Origin: Flammeovirgaceae bacterium UBA4659 | GTDB taxonomy: Bacteria; Bacteroidota; Bacteroidia; Cytophagales; Cyclobacteriaceae | DNA: 6,693 bases | NCBI GenBank assembly: GCA_002405445.1 | Contig: DHLV01000289.1 | Span: forward strand, 622-7,314 | Reading direction: 5' to 3' | Made by a program: the position numbers and the translations under genes | Shown here: positions 1 through 6,642 of the stretch, in pieces | Layout of the letters: the number at the start of each line of letters is the position of its first letter | Numbering within the stretch: the first letter of the stretch is position 1 | Notes under the pieces: generated by a model | The model's database searches: none | Told to the model about the DNA's origin: nothing | What the model saw: only the letters and a program-made list of their open reading frames with translations

Positions 1-551
1 TCAATGGTTTCGCGGCTAATCTAAAAAATTAACTTTTTTTAGGAAACAAAAGTAGTGATTTATAGGGTGCTTTGACAGGCGGTTGTAAGGCTATGCGTAT
101 GTGTGCCACATGCCGGAAATGGAACACAAAAAGACTCGAACATGTGCCAAAAATAGTTTTTGAGGGGATTTTAAGTAGTTGAGCGTTATTTAAGGCAAAT
201 TTTAAAGCCCATACCCAAAGAGAGTCCGGATAAAGAATTCAACGCGGCAAAACGGCCAAAAACGCTGATCATTCCCGGAAGCCGTATTCGGGCAGATTTG
301 TAACCGAATCACCAGCATACCGTTTATATTCAGGTTGCCGTTGTGTTGCATACAATCAAAGTAATATGATGCCCTTGGCGGTAAAAAAAAAGTTAACTTA
401 GCCACATGTTGGTTCATGAGGGTGATTGGTCAAGTTAAGTGCAAAATCCCAACCTTCGAACAACCACAGCAGATAAATGGCCTGAAAATGACAAGAGGGT
501 GCAATGCATCACATGCAAACGATGGGTGAAAAAACTTTAAAAGCGAATAAT
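1..551. other. Gene-free left flank with short inverted repeats
   Basis: I see no supported gene in this stretch. A 71-codon minus-strand frame at 202-417 has no recognisable motif, signal peptide or domain, and I treat it as chance. All three minus frames are closed by stops within the first 31 bases, so no gene on that strand enters from the left. On the plus strand only very short tails (to 24, 19 or 32) could belong to an upstream gene. Visible structure: a stem at 97-113 with core ATGTG-tgc-CACAT; an AT-rich pair in inverted orientation at about 14-43 and 381-405; the palindrome AAGTTAACTT at 390-399; and TGCAT-cac-ATGCA at 505-517. I found no convincing TTG / TAnnTTTG promoter for the gene that follows. 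Confidence 0.6.
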
Positions 552-977
552 ATGAAAACAAAACCGAAACACATCAGACTTTCGTTACTGCCAATCATTG
601 CCGTTTTGTTAACGGCATTAAGTTCAGAGATACTTGCTCAACAGGTTGCGTCTGGCGATTTGAAAGACTTCAACATCACTATCGAAAACACAGATAAAGG
701 TCTTCAATTTTATAGCGACCGGGGAAGTGCCTGGGTTAACTTAAGTTTTAATATCCGAAAAGGTAAAACGCAGGCAATTGACGAATTTGGAATGACCCGG
801 CTGAAAAATGTATCTACCAAGGGACACGAAAAACTGGCAAACTATTTATTGACGGTTAAAAAGTCGAAAAACAGCATTATGGTCACCGGAATAGAAGGGA
901 CAGCCTGGAAAGAGCTGAGTTTCACCCTACCCAAAAACAGGAAACAAACCATTAACCAGTTTGGAATGGCAGAGTAA
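552..977 (+). CDS. Exported small protein with two tandem 42-residue repeats, unknown function
   Basis: This is a 141-residue protein from the ATG at 552. An in-frame ATG at 504 would add 16 residues before the signal peptide. I prefer 552 because it places a Lys/Arg-rich n-region (MKTKPKHIR) directly before a hydrophobic core (residues 10-24) and a likely cleavage site after ILA at residue 29. The mature part contains two ungapped repeats, residues 40-81 and 98-139, separated by 16 residues. By eye 13 of 42 positions are identical, including G-x-A-W-x-x-L-S-F, then K, Q and I, and a terminal F-G-M in both copies. There are no cysteines in the mature part, no lipobox and no sorting domain, so the product is probably soluble in the periplasm or secreted. 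Alternating hydrophobic residues suggest beta strands, which is inference. I do not recognise the family. The next gene is convergent, so this one is probably transcribed alone. Confidence 0.8.
   Translation: MKTKPKHIRLSLLPIIAVLLTALSSEILAQQVASGDLKDFNITIENTDKGLQFYSDRGSAWVNLSFNIRKGKTQAIDEFGMTRLKNVSTKGHEKLANYLLTVKKSKNSIMVTGIEGTAWKELSFTLPKNRKQTINQFGMAE
669..794 (+). repeat. Coding repeat unit 1 (42 codons) of the exported protein
   Basis: This is the first copy of the internal protein repeat. It begins FNITIEN and ends DEFGM, with a central GSAWVNLSF. It aligns without gaps to the unit at 843-968. The similarity was found at the protein level, which suggests an old duplication rather than a recent copy. 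Confidence 0.7.
843..968 (+). repeat. Coding repeat unit 2 (42 codons) of the exported protein
   Basis: This is the second copy. It begins YLLTVKK, has a central GTAWKELSF and ends NQFGM. The protein stops two residues after this unit, so the unit boundary coincides with the C-terminus. That supports treating the 42 residues as one structural module. Confidence 0.7.
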
Positions 978-1361
978 ATGATGGATCCGCACAGATTGGT
1001 TTTTGTGGTTGGCAAGTCGGTCGGTATATTTAATGTACTATTGAGTATCTGGCCACATTAAAATAGTGGTAACGCTAACCTCGCCAGACGGAGAATTTTT
1101 TTTGTGCAAACACGTCACGAAGGTTACGTGGTGAGATTTTGCTTGATCAGCCGTTATGAGTGCAAAGCAGGTCATATTCAAGGACACCCTCGAATAGGGG
1201 TCAGCCGAAGGCTTTTTTACCGGGTTCAGTCCGCGCAAATGCCAAAATGATTTCAACGCACCTCTTGCCTACAGGCAGGCTATATGAAAAGGTCGCTTCA
1301 GGCAATTGACAGAAGTGTTGAGAAAAATGCGGTATCCATGATTTCTTATCTACGAAGACCC
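978..1361. other. Convergent intergenic region with terminator-like structures
   Basis: This gap lies between the 3' ends of two convergent genes. A 72-codon minus-strand frame at 1038-1256 shows no motif and is probably chance. Elements seen: a run of eight T at 1096-1103 after a weak stem (CTC/GAG, about 1080-1093); CACGT and ACGTG arms at 1111-1115 and 1126-1130; a small hairpin with a T-run at 1203-1218; and a short inverted repeat around 1264-1280 (TGCCT-ac-AGGCA). I see no clear hairpin plus T-tract in the minus direction that would end the permease transcript. Confidence 0.5.
1203..1218 (+). terminator. Weak intrinsic terminator-like hairpin
   Basis: AGCC-gaa-GGCT is followed directly by a T-run (1213-1218) on the plus strand. 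The four-base-pair stem is short for an intrinsic terminator, and it lies 225 bases beyond the stop of the exported-protein gene, so the assignment is tentative. Confidence 0.3.
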
Positions 1362-3773
1362 TTACTCGCTCCTCAACGACTCGATCGGATTGACTACAGC
1401 TGCCTTAAATGATCGATATCCTACGGTCAGCACTGCGATGCAAATGGTGATTACAAACCCAGTCAGGAACGTGGCGGCACCAAGATCAATCTTGTAGCTG
1501 AAATTGTTCAGCCATTCTCTCGTACCATACCAGGCAAATGGCACCGCCATCATAAAACTCAGAGAGATGAGCACTAAAAACTCTTTTGAAAACATCAACA
1601 TGATATCGGGCGCAGATGCGCCCAACACTTTGCGAACGCCAACCTCTTTGGTCTTTTGATTGGCCATAAATATCGCCAATCCGAACAAACCCAGACAACC
1701 AATCAAAATGGCGATGCTGGTAAAGATGATAATCAGGGTTGACATGCGTTTTTCACCGTCATAAAACTCGCGTACTTCGTCATCCAAAAACTTGTAGGAG
1801 AACACATGGTCCGGATAGGCTGCCTCCCACTTTTGTTGAACATCAAGTATCGTTTCTTGGAGTTGACTCAGCTTCACCTTAAGCGAAACGGTGGAGTAAT
1901 TGCGGGCGCGATTGTATAGTACGGTCGGTTCAATGGGTTCTCGGAGGGACATGGTGTGGAAGTTTGCGACAACACCCACGATGGGCAGGGCGGGATTTCG
2001 TCCTCCCTGACTGAGTCGCTTGCCAACAATGTCTTGGGGATTGCTGTAGCCCAGCATCACTGCCAATTGCTCGTTCACCAAAAATCCCTGCGCAGTATCC
2101 AAATCCAATATGTTTTTTCCCGCAACCAATTTCAACTCGTATAAATCGAGGTAGTTACCATCAACCATTTTCATTTGGGCGTCAAAATCTTTCTCTCTGC
2201 CTTCGATGTGAAAGTTGGAAGTCATGACATTACCAGACGAGGGTGGAAAGTTACATAGGCTTGCCCGCTCCACGCCTGACATGCGAATAAGCTCATCTCT
2301 CAACGTTCGCATCTTACTGATACCATCTGAAAATCCGCCACGGACATATTCAGGGATGGGCACGTTTACGATGGCTTCTCTTGCAAACCCCAGATCCTTT
2401 TTACTCAAATACTCATGTTGCGAAATAACAACCAAGGTACAAATGATGGCCGTTTGAGAAATCCAAAACTGCACTACCACCAATACCCTCCTCAGCGTAT
2501 AACCAGAGCCCACGCGATTGCCGGTAGAATTTTTGAGCGCGAATACCGGCTTGAAGGCCGACACCACAAATGCTGGATACAGCCCCGATAACAACGCCAC
2601 AAGCACGGTAACGATTGCCAGAAAAAGCCATAGGGGGGTATCGCCAAACTGTACTGACAATGTAGTTTTCAGAAACGAGTTGATTGACGGCAGGCCAAGC
2701 TGTGCAAGCACGATCGCCAATACAACCGCGATGATTGTAATGAGTGCAGACTCACCCAAAAACTGTAAGATCAACTGGCCTCGAGAACTTCCAAGTGTTT
2801 TGCGAATGCCTACTTCCTTTGATCGCTTGATAGCCTCGGCTGTTACCAAATTGACAAAGTTGATACATGCCGTGATGATCAACAGAACACCGATCACCGT
2901 CAGCACCAATATCTGACTGTTGCTGATGGTGCTATAACTGTAGTTGCCATATTTTGAGTCGTGGTGTATGCTGGCGAGAGGTTGCGCATGAAAGGCTACG
3001 TGATCCGGGTTGTCCTCACCCCTGTACTTTTTGTAAAATTCAGGAAACCTGCTTTCAACCTGTTCGATGCTCACGCCTTCTCGCAGCAGAAAATAAACGT
3101 GTTCATCGCTCCAAATGCTGTACCAGCCGGCCTGGTCTTTTTCGCTTTTTATAGTGCTGTATGAAAGCATGATGTTGAAAGGAAAGTCCGTGTTATCTTG
3201 ATAATCCTCCATTATGGCTGCAACCTTGTAATCTTTGCCGTTGAATGTGATGACTTCCCCTAACGGATCCTCTTTTTGAAACAGCTTCATGGCTGTACTC
3301 TTTGATATCACCGCCTCATTAGGCGCCCGGAGCAAATCCGCGGAATTACCCATCAATATCTTTCGATCGAAAATCCGGAAGAAAGAGGGTTGTGTAAACA
3401 CCAGGTTGTTGTCAGTGTCAAACTTTTTGAGCTCGCCATGGACAGTTTGCACCGTTACCAAACTACCAGCGCCATGATAGGAGGTGAAAACCACCTCGGT
3501 GGCCTCAGGAAAATCATTCTTGAATGCCTCCCAAAGCACCGGTGGCACCCCGCTGGAGTAGTTTTTTCCGCTGTTGCCGTCTGCCTCCATCACCACGCGA
3601 TAAATGCGCTCAAAATTGGTGTGAAACCGGTCATAGCTCGTTTGTTTGCGCACCAACATGAACAATATTAAACTGGTGGCAATGCCGAGTACAAGTCCAG
3701 AAATATTGATGGCAGTGCTTGCTTTTTGTCTCCACAGATTCCGTAAAGCAGTGATAAAGTAGTTTGTAAGCAT
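1362..3773 (-). CDS. FtsX/MacB-family ABC transporter permease, two-domain form
   Basis: This 803-residue inner-membrane protein is the transmembrane subunit of a type VII (MacB-like) ABC system. Members use cytoplasmic ATP hydrolysis to work on substrates on the periplasmic side, such as lipoproteins, peptides and antimicrobials. It is a duplicated permease. TM1 is at about residues 21-40, followed by the conserved TSYDRFH (45-51) and a large periplasmic MacB_PCD-like domain to about 285. The first FtsX core (286-407) carries KEVGIRKTLG at 319-328. A further TM at about 430-450 is followed by a second periplasmic domain to about 676. The second FtsX core (677-797) carries KEVGVRKVLGAS at 709-720 and three TMs. 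The C-terminus NPIESLRSE is typical. Length is normal for Bacteroidota members (about 800). I chose the ATG at 3773; an in-frame TTG three codons upstream (3782) is also possible. No ATPase gene lies in the window, so partner and substrate are unknown. Confidence 0.93.
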   Translation of the reverse strand: MLTNYFITALRNLWRQKASTAINISGLVLGIATSLILFMLVRKQTSYDRFHTNFERIYRVVMEADGNSGKNYSSGVPPVLWEAFKNDFPEATEVVFTSYHGAGSLVTVQTVHGELKKFDTDNNLVFTQPSFFRIFDRKILMGNSADLLRAPNEAVISKSTAMKLFQKEDPLGEVITFNGKDYKVAAIMEDYQDNTDFPFNIMLSYSTIKSEKDQAGWYSIWSDEHVYFLLREGVSIEQVESRFPEFYKKYRGEDNPDHVAFHAQPLASIHHDSKYGNYSYSTISNSQILVLTVIGVLLIITACINFVNLVTAEAIKRSKEVGIRKTLGSSRGQLILQFLGESALITIIAVVLAIVLAQLGLPSINSFLKTTLSVQFGDTPLWLFLAIVTVLVALLSGLYPAFVVSAFKPVFALKNSTGNRVGSGYTLRRVLVVVQFWISQTAIICTLVVISQHEYLSKKDLGFAREAIVNVPIPEYVRGGFSDGISKMRTLRDELIRMSGVERASLCNFPPSSGNVMTSNFHIEGREKDFDAQMKMVDGNYLDLYELKLVAGKNILDLDTAQGFLVNEQLAVMLGYSNPQDIVGKRLSQGGRNPALPIVGVVANFHTMSLREPIEPTVLYNRARNYSTVSLKVKLSQLQETILDVQQKWEAAYPDHVFSYKFLDDEVREFYDGEKRMSTLIIIFTSIAILIGCLGLFGLAIFMANQKTKEVGVRKVLGASAPDIMLMFSKEFLVLISLSFMMAVPFAWYGTREWLNNFSYKIDLGAATFLTGFVITICIAVLTVGYRSFKAAVVNPIESLRSE

Positions 3774-3793
3774 ACAAAGCAATTTAATTTATG

Positions 3794-3827
3794 TAAAACT
3801 ATGCAGTAGCAGGTGCCCTTGCATCAA
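3794..3827 (-). promoter_or_regulatory. Candidate Bacteroidota-type promoter for the permease gene
   Basis: On the minus strand TTG (3827-3825) is followed after 23 bases by TAGTTTTA (3801-3794). This partly matches the Bacteroidota TTG / TAnnTTTG pattern, differing at the last base of the -7 element, and the spacing is at the upper limit. The -7 element lies 20 bases upstream of the ATG at 3773, giving a short leader. It would mean the permease is not simply read through from the radical SAM gene. Confidence 0.25.
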
Positions 3828-4068
3828 CAACGAAGAAAGCAAACCTTGTACTTCAAATGGCGACAGCTCGTTGGTGATGTTCATTTCCGCGATTGAGTAC
3901 CGGCATTCAGGTGGTGGGGTTGCATGTCGTCAACCCTCTGTGCAAACACTGCATGCCGCCCTGCCACCGTTTTTAGGATGCCAACATCAATGCCACTGTC
4001 AAAAACCGGATAATTCATCTGATTTTTGAGTTCTTTGCCTCTGCTGACGTTCGAATATGGCTGAAATT

Positions 4069-4103
4069 GTCCGTTGTCGGACGGTTGCCATTGTTGCAAC
4101 CGT
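4069..4103. repeat. Two touching perfect stem-loops
   Basis: Arms GTCCG (4069-4073) and CGGAC (4078-4082) enclose a 4-nt loop. Arms ACGGTTGC (4081-4088) and GCAACCGT (4096-4103) enclose a 7-nt loop. The two structures share two bases (4081-4082), so they could form alternately or as adjacent slightly shortened stems. No T-run follows on either strand, so a simple intrinsic terminator is unlikely. A structured mRNA segment or a small RNA is possible. The inverted repeats are seen directly; the function is unknown. Confidence 0.5.
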
Positions 4104-4290
4104 ACTTCATGTCCACTAACTTTGCCTGATGATGCAGTCCTTGCTGATAGCTCTCTTGTTCGCTGCCGCTTCGATCTATTTAGGTCGAATGGCATGGCGT
4201 TCATTCCGCGCCAAGGATGGATGCTCCACGGGTTGCGGAAAGTGTGCGCACTCCTCGTCAGCCGAAGAGCGATCAGGAAATTTGAAATAG

Positions 4291-5310
4291 CTAAGCCCAC
4301 ACTTTTGTACCTTCCGTGCAGTTTTGGCACATCTCAATTTCACTGCGCGAACGCAGCAACGAAAACCGAAACTGTTGGTAAGCATCATTTTTCCACACAT
4401 CGTGAAATGCCTGCCGGGTTAGGTCCCCCATTACGTGGTGGGCGTCTTTGTCAAAACAGCACGGCACTACTTTTCCATCCCATGTCACCACGCAACTATG
4501 CCACATTTTCCAACAATGATTATCGAATGAGTTTTTGATGGCATAACTTCCATCACCCAATTTTTTATATCGTGAATATTTTTCCTGTTCAGGAATCAAT
4601 GGCGACCCGCTTTTGTAATCATATATCTGTGCGGTCTTTAACTTTACCTCATCAATCTGCAAGTCACGCGCCAATCGGTACACCTCAGGTATTTCATGCT
4701 CATTCGGCTTCACCACCAAAAATTGAAATACAACATGTGGTGTTTGGCTGCGTAATTTCTTTTTCCACGCTATCACGTTTCTGGCACCTTCCATCACCTT
4801 TTCTAAACTGCCACCCACGCGGTACGACTGATAGGTTTCTGGTGAGGTGCCATCAATGGAAATAATCAACCTATCTAACCCAGAGCGGACAGTAGCCTCA
4901 GCATTTGCTTCATTCAAATAATGGGCGTTGGTAGAGGTGGCTGTATAAACTTTTTTTTCAACGCTGTATCTGACCAAATCCAAAAACGCGGGGTGCAGGT
5001 ACGGCTCACCCTGAAAGTAAAAAATCAAATAGCTGAGCGTTGGGTGTAACTCATCAATCACCGTTTTGAATAGCTCTTGTTTCAACATGCCGGTAGGCCG
5101 TGTAAACGAGCGCAATCCACTCGGGCACTCCGGGCACCGAAGATTGCAAGAGGTAGTCGGCTCGATGGACAAGCTCAACGGCATGCCTGCCTGGTGCAGG
5201 CGGCCGGTCACCTTACTGATATGATAAGAGGACAGTAACAGGGCCGCATTCCAGGCACGCCTGGCATTGAGCTTGCTCACAAAATTGTATCCGTCTAAAA
5301 AAGTGGCCAT
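4291..5310 (-). CDS. Radical SAM/SPASM domain protein, substrate unknown
   Basis: This 339-residue cytoplasmic enzyme should cleave S-adenosylmethionine with a [4Fe-4S] cluster to start radical chemistry on an unidentified substrate. The cluster motif is C55-x3-C59-x2-C62 (CNLRCPEC). The SAM-contacting GGEP motif appears as QGEP (100-103), followed by STNAHYL (126-132) and LIISIDG (148-154). The C-terminal SPASM-like region carries C266, C273, DGKVVPCC (278-285) and C328-x2-C331, enough cysteines for at least one auxiliary cluster. SPASM enzymes often modify ribosomal peptides or act as sulfatase maturases, but no peptide precursor or sulfatase is visible here. The C-terminus (EGTKVWA) and the SGLRSFTRPTGML segment (64-76) fit a Bacteroidota family I recall as conserved but uncharacterised. 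The start ATG (5308-5310) is clear, with 48 residues before the barrel. It is divergent from the Lnb gene, 70 bases away. Confidence 0.9.
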   Translation of the reverse strand: MATFLDGYNFVSKLNARRAWNAALLLSSYHISKVTGRLHQAGMPLSLSIEPTTSCNLRCPECPSGLRSFTRPTGMLKQELFKTVIDELHPTLSYLIFYFQGEPYLHPAFLDLVRYSVEKKVYTATSTNAHYLNEANAEATVRSGLDRLIISIDGTSPETYQSYRVGGSLEKVMEGARNVIAWKKKLRSQTPHVVFQFLVVKPNEHEIPEVYRLARDLQIDEVKLKTAQIYDYKSGSPLIPEQEKYSRYKKLGDGSYAIKNSFDNHCWKMWHSCVVTWDGKVVPCCFDKDAHHVMGDLTRQAFHDVWKNDAYQQFRFSLLRSRSEIEMCQNCTEGTKVWA

Positions 5311-5380
5311 CTCAGTAACTTTGTTACACTATCCAATTAACAAATGATTGCTATCTTTCGAAGAGTAAAAGTAAAGAAAG
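5311..5380. promoter_or_regulatory. Divergent promoter region between radical SAM and Lnb genes
   Basis: These 70 bases must hold the start signals of both divergent genes unless one is read through from elsewhere. On the plus strand TATCTTTC (5352-5359) resembles the TAnnTTTG -7 element and sits 21 bases before the ATG at 5381, but no TTG lies at the usual distance upstream. The inverted repeat GTAAC-ttt-GTTAC (5315-5327) lies a few bases from the radical SAM start and could be an operator or a leader hairpin. AG-rich sequence (GTAAAGAAAG) directly precedes the Lnb ATG. Confidence 0.35.
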
Positions 5381-6547
5381 ATGCGCGTTTTTTGTTGTTC
5401 GATCATTTTGTTCATCTGTTTTTACTCACATGCTCAGGTGCAATTATCTCCCCACGCATCGATTTCTATTATCACCCTTGGCCCCGACAAAAATGAGTTA
5501 TATGCTGCATTCGGTCATAGTGCAATTCGCGTCTATGACTCCATCCAAGGCATTGATTGGGCATACAACTATGGCGTCTTCAACTTCGATCAGCCCAACT
5601 TTTACCTCAATTTTACGCGCGGATATTTGTACTATATGCTGGGTGTATATCATTACCCCGATTTCAAAAATGCTTATATTTATTACAACCGGTACATCCA
5701 CGAACAGACATTGCGACTCACACAGCCACAAGAGCAAAAGATTTTTGACTTTTTGCAATGGAATGCATTGCCCGAAAATCAAACCTATCGCTACGATTAC
5801 TACCATCACAATTGCGCCACCAAAATCAGAGATGTGGTACAACAGCAACTCGGAAACGTGGTTCAGTGGGATAGTAGTTTTTTTACACCAAAGCATTCTT
5901 TCCGCGAAAAAACCGGTGAATACCTTAACCCTTTACCGTGGGGCGATTTAGGCATTGACATCTGCTTGGGGCTGCCGATTGATCGGAAGATGACAGCATG
6001 GGAGTACATGTTCCTACCCGATTACATCGAATCATTTTTCGATCATGCTCTCATTCAAACGGAGTCAGGTTTGGCACCGCTTGTGGCCGGAAAGACAGTA
6101 ATATTTGAGCCGGTATCGGCTGAAGCGAGTGTGAACTTTGTGCACCCATGGATTGCTTTTGGTGCGTTGGCATTGATTGTGGTAACGGTAAGCTGGTGGG
6201 ATTGGCATCGAAAAAAAATCAGCAAGTGGCTGGATGTGACCTTGTTTGGTGCTGCCGGGCTGATTGGTTTTCTTTTGTTGTTTTTGTGGGCATTTACGGA
6301 TCATCACGATGCAGCCGGCAACCTCAACCTGCTTTGGGCATGTCCATTGCACCTGGTTGGCGCTGTGCTATTGCCGGTAAACCGCCATAAACAAAACGTG
6401 CGTGTCTATTTCATGTGCGTAGCCGTATTCATGGCAATGCTCGTTGGCTGCTGGTTTGTGTTACCGCAGCAACTCAATCCGTTTTTGTTGCCGGTGAGTT
6501 TTGCGTTTTTGATTAGGTCATTGGTGATTCAACGATTGTTGAAGTGA
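5381..6547 (+). CDS. lnb: DUF4105 / Lnb-type lipoprotein N-acyltransferase
   Basis: This 388-residue protein has a signal peptide (residues 1-18, cleavage near SHA-QVQ), a periplasmic DUF4105 (Lnb N-terminal) domain and five C-terminal membrane segments at about 257-273, 286-304, 317-333, 342-361 and 365-385. The periplasmic domain has FGHSAIRV (44-51) and DYYHHNCATKIRD (139-151). H46 and C145 are the likely catalytic pair, which is inference from the papain-like motif pattern. The membrane part keeps TDHHDAAGNLNLLW (306-319), typical of the full-length family. As I recall, Bacteroides members were shown to N-acylate diacylated lipoproteins, replacing the Lnt that the phylum lacks. If so, this enzyme completes triacyl lipoproteins at the inner membrane. 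Length and architecture appear complete. The ATG fits the signal peptide. Without a database search, assignment to the acyltransferase rather than another DUF4105 branch is probable, not certain. Confidence 0.87.
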   Translation: MRVFCCSIILFICFYSHAQVQLSPHASISIITLGPDKNELYAAFGHSAIRVYDSIQGIDWAYNYGVFNFDQPNFYLNFTRGYLYYMLGVYHYPDFKNAYIYYNRYIHEQTLRLTQPQEQKIFDFLQWNALPENQTYRYDYYHHNCATKIRDVVQQQLGNVVQWDSSFFTPKHSFREKTGEYLNPLPWGDLGIDICLGLPIDRKMTAWEYMFLPDYIESFFDHALIQTESGLAPLVAGKTVIFEPVSAEASVNFVHPWIAFGALALIVVTVSWWDWHRKKISKWLDVTLFGAAGLIGFLLLFLWAFTDHHDAAGNLNLLWACPLHLVGAVLLPVNRHKQNVRVYFMCVAVFMAMLVGCWFVLPQQLNPFLLPVSFAFLIRSLVIQRLLK

Positions 6548-6593
6548 TTGAACAATTGATTGTCCGTTTTTTCACTTTGTTGGTAATTCCAAC
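6528..6593 (+). terminator. Terminator-like region after lnb
   Basis: TTCAAC-gatt-GTTGAA (6528-6543) forms a six-base-pair stem over the last codons of the gene. A weaker ACAA-ttga-TTGT stem (6552-6563) is followed after three bases by six T (6567-6572). A third stem, GTTGG-taatt-CCAAC (6579-6593), follows. The stems are AT-rich and short, so termination here is only plausible. Confidence 0.3.
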
Positions 6594-6642
6594 GCAGGTG
6601 CCTTGCAACCAAACAAAGAAGGTTTAACCCACACTCCTGGTG

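Larger units (their letters stand above)
3774..4290. other. Long intergenic region between radical SAM and permease genes
   Basis: This gap separates two genes on the same strand. It holds two perfect stem-loops (4069-4103), a promoter candidate close to the permease start, and a doubtful minus-strand frame (149 codons from 4330, or 107 codons from the ATG at 4204, ending 3881). That frame runs into the last codons of the radical SAM gene, is rich in Gln, Arg and Ser, and has no recognisable domain. Its TGA overlaps the ATG of a 31-codon frame (3789-3884, -) in an ATGA arrangement. A plus-strand frame (4074-4538) runs opposite the radical SAM gene and looks like a shadow. I cannot assign a gene here; decayed coding sequence or a structured RNA are both possible. 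Confidence 0.45.

Noticed and set aside
202..417. Minus-strand frame of 71 codons
   Set aside because: It has no domain, signal peptide or recognisable motif, its composition looks random, and it sits in an AT-rich gene-free stretch. An interspersed-repeat origin cannot be excluded.
1038..1256. Minus-strand frame of 72 codons between convergent genes
   Set aside because: It has no recognisable motif, contains the terminator-like elements of the intergenic region, and lacks a neighbour that would form an operon with it.
1264..1280. Short inverted repeat TGCCT-ac-AGGCA as a possible dispersed palindromic repeat
   Set aside because: Only one copy is visible in the window and the loop is too small for the full stem. 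Without genome-wide counts it is not distinguishable from chance.
2518..2916. Plus-strand frame of 132 codons opposite the permease
   Set aside because: It lies fully within the permease gene on the other strand, at a hydrophobic FtsX segment; this is a typical shadow frame.
3774..4290. PadR-type regulator or ABC ATPase gene upstream of the permease, which I looked for because such genes often accompany these permeases
   Set aside because: In the minus-strand frames I read here there was no winged-helix motif, Walker A motif or ABC signature.
4074..4538. Plus-strand frame of 154 codons opposite the radical SAM 3' end
   Set aside because: About half of it is antisense to a well-supported gene, and its translation shows no domain. 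Its length is explained by the opposing coding sequence.
5498..5896. Minus-strand frame of 132 codons opposite lnb
   Set aside because: It lies fully antisense to the DUF4105 domain coding region, which has intact family motifs in its own frame.
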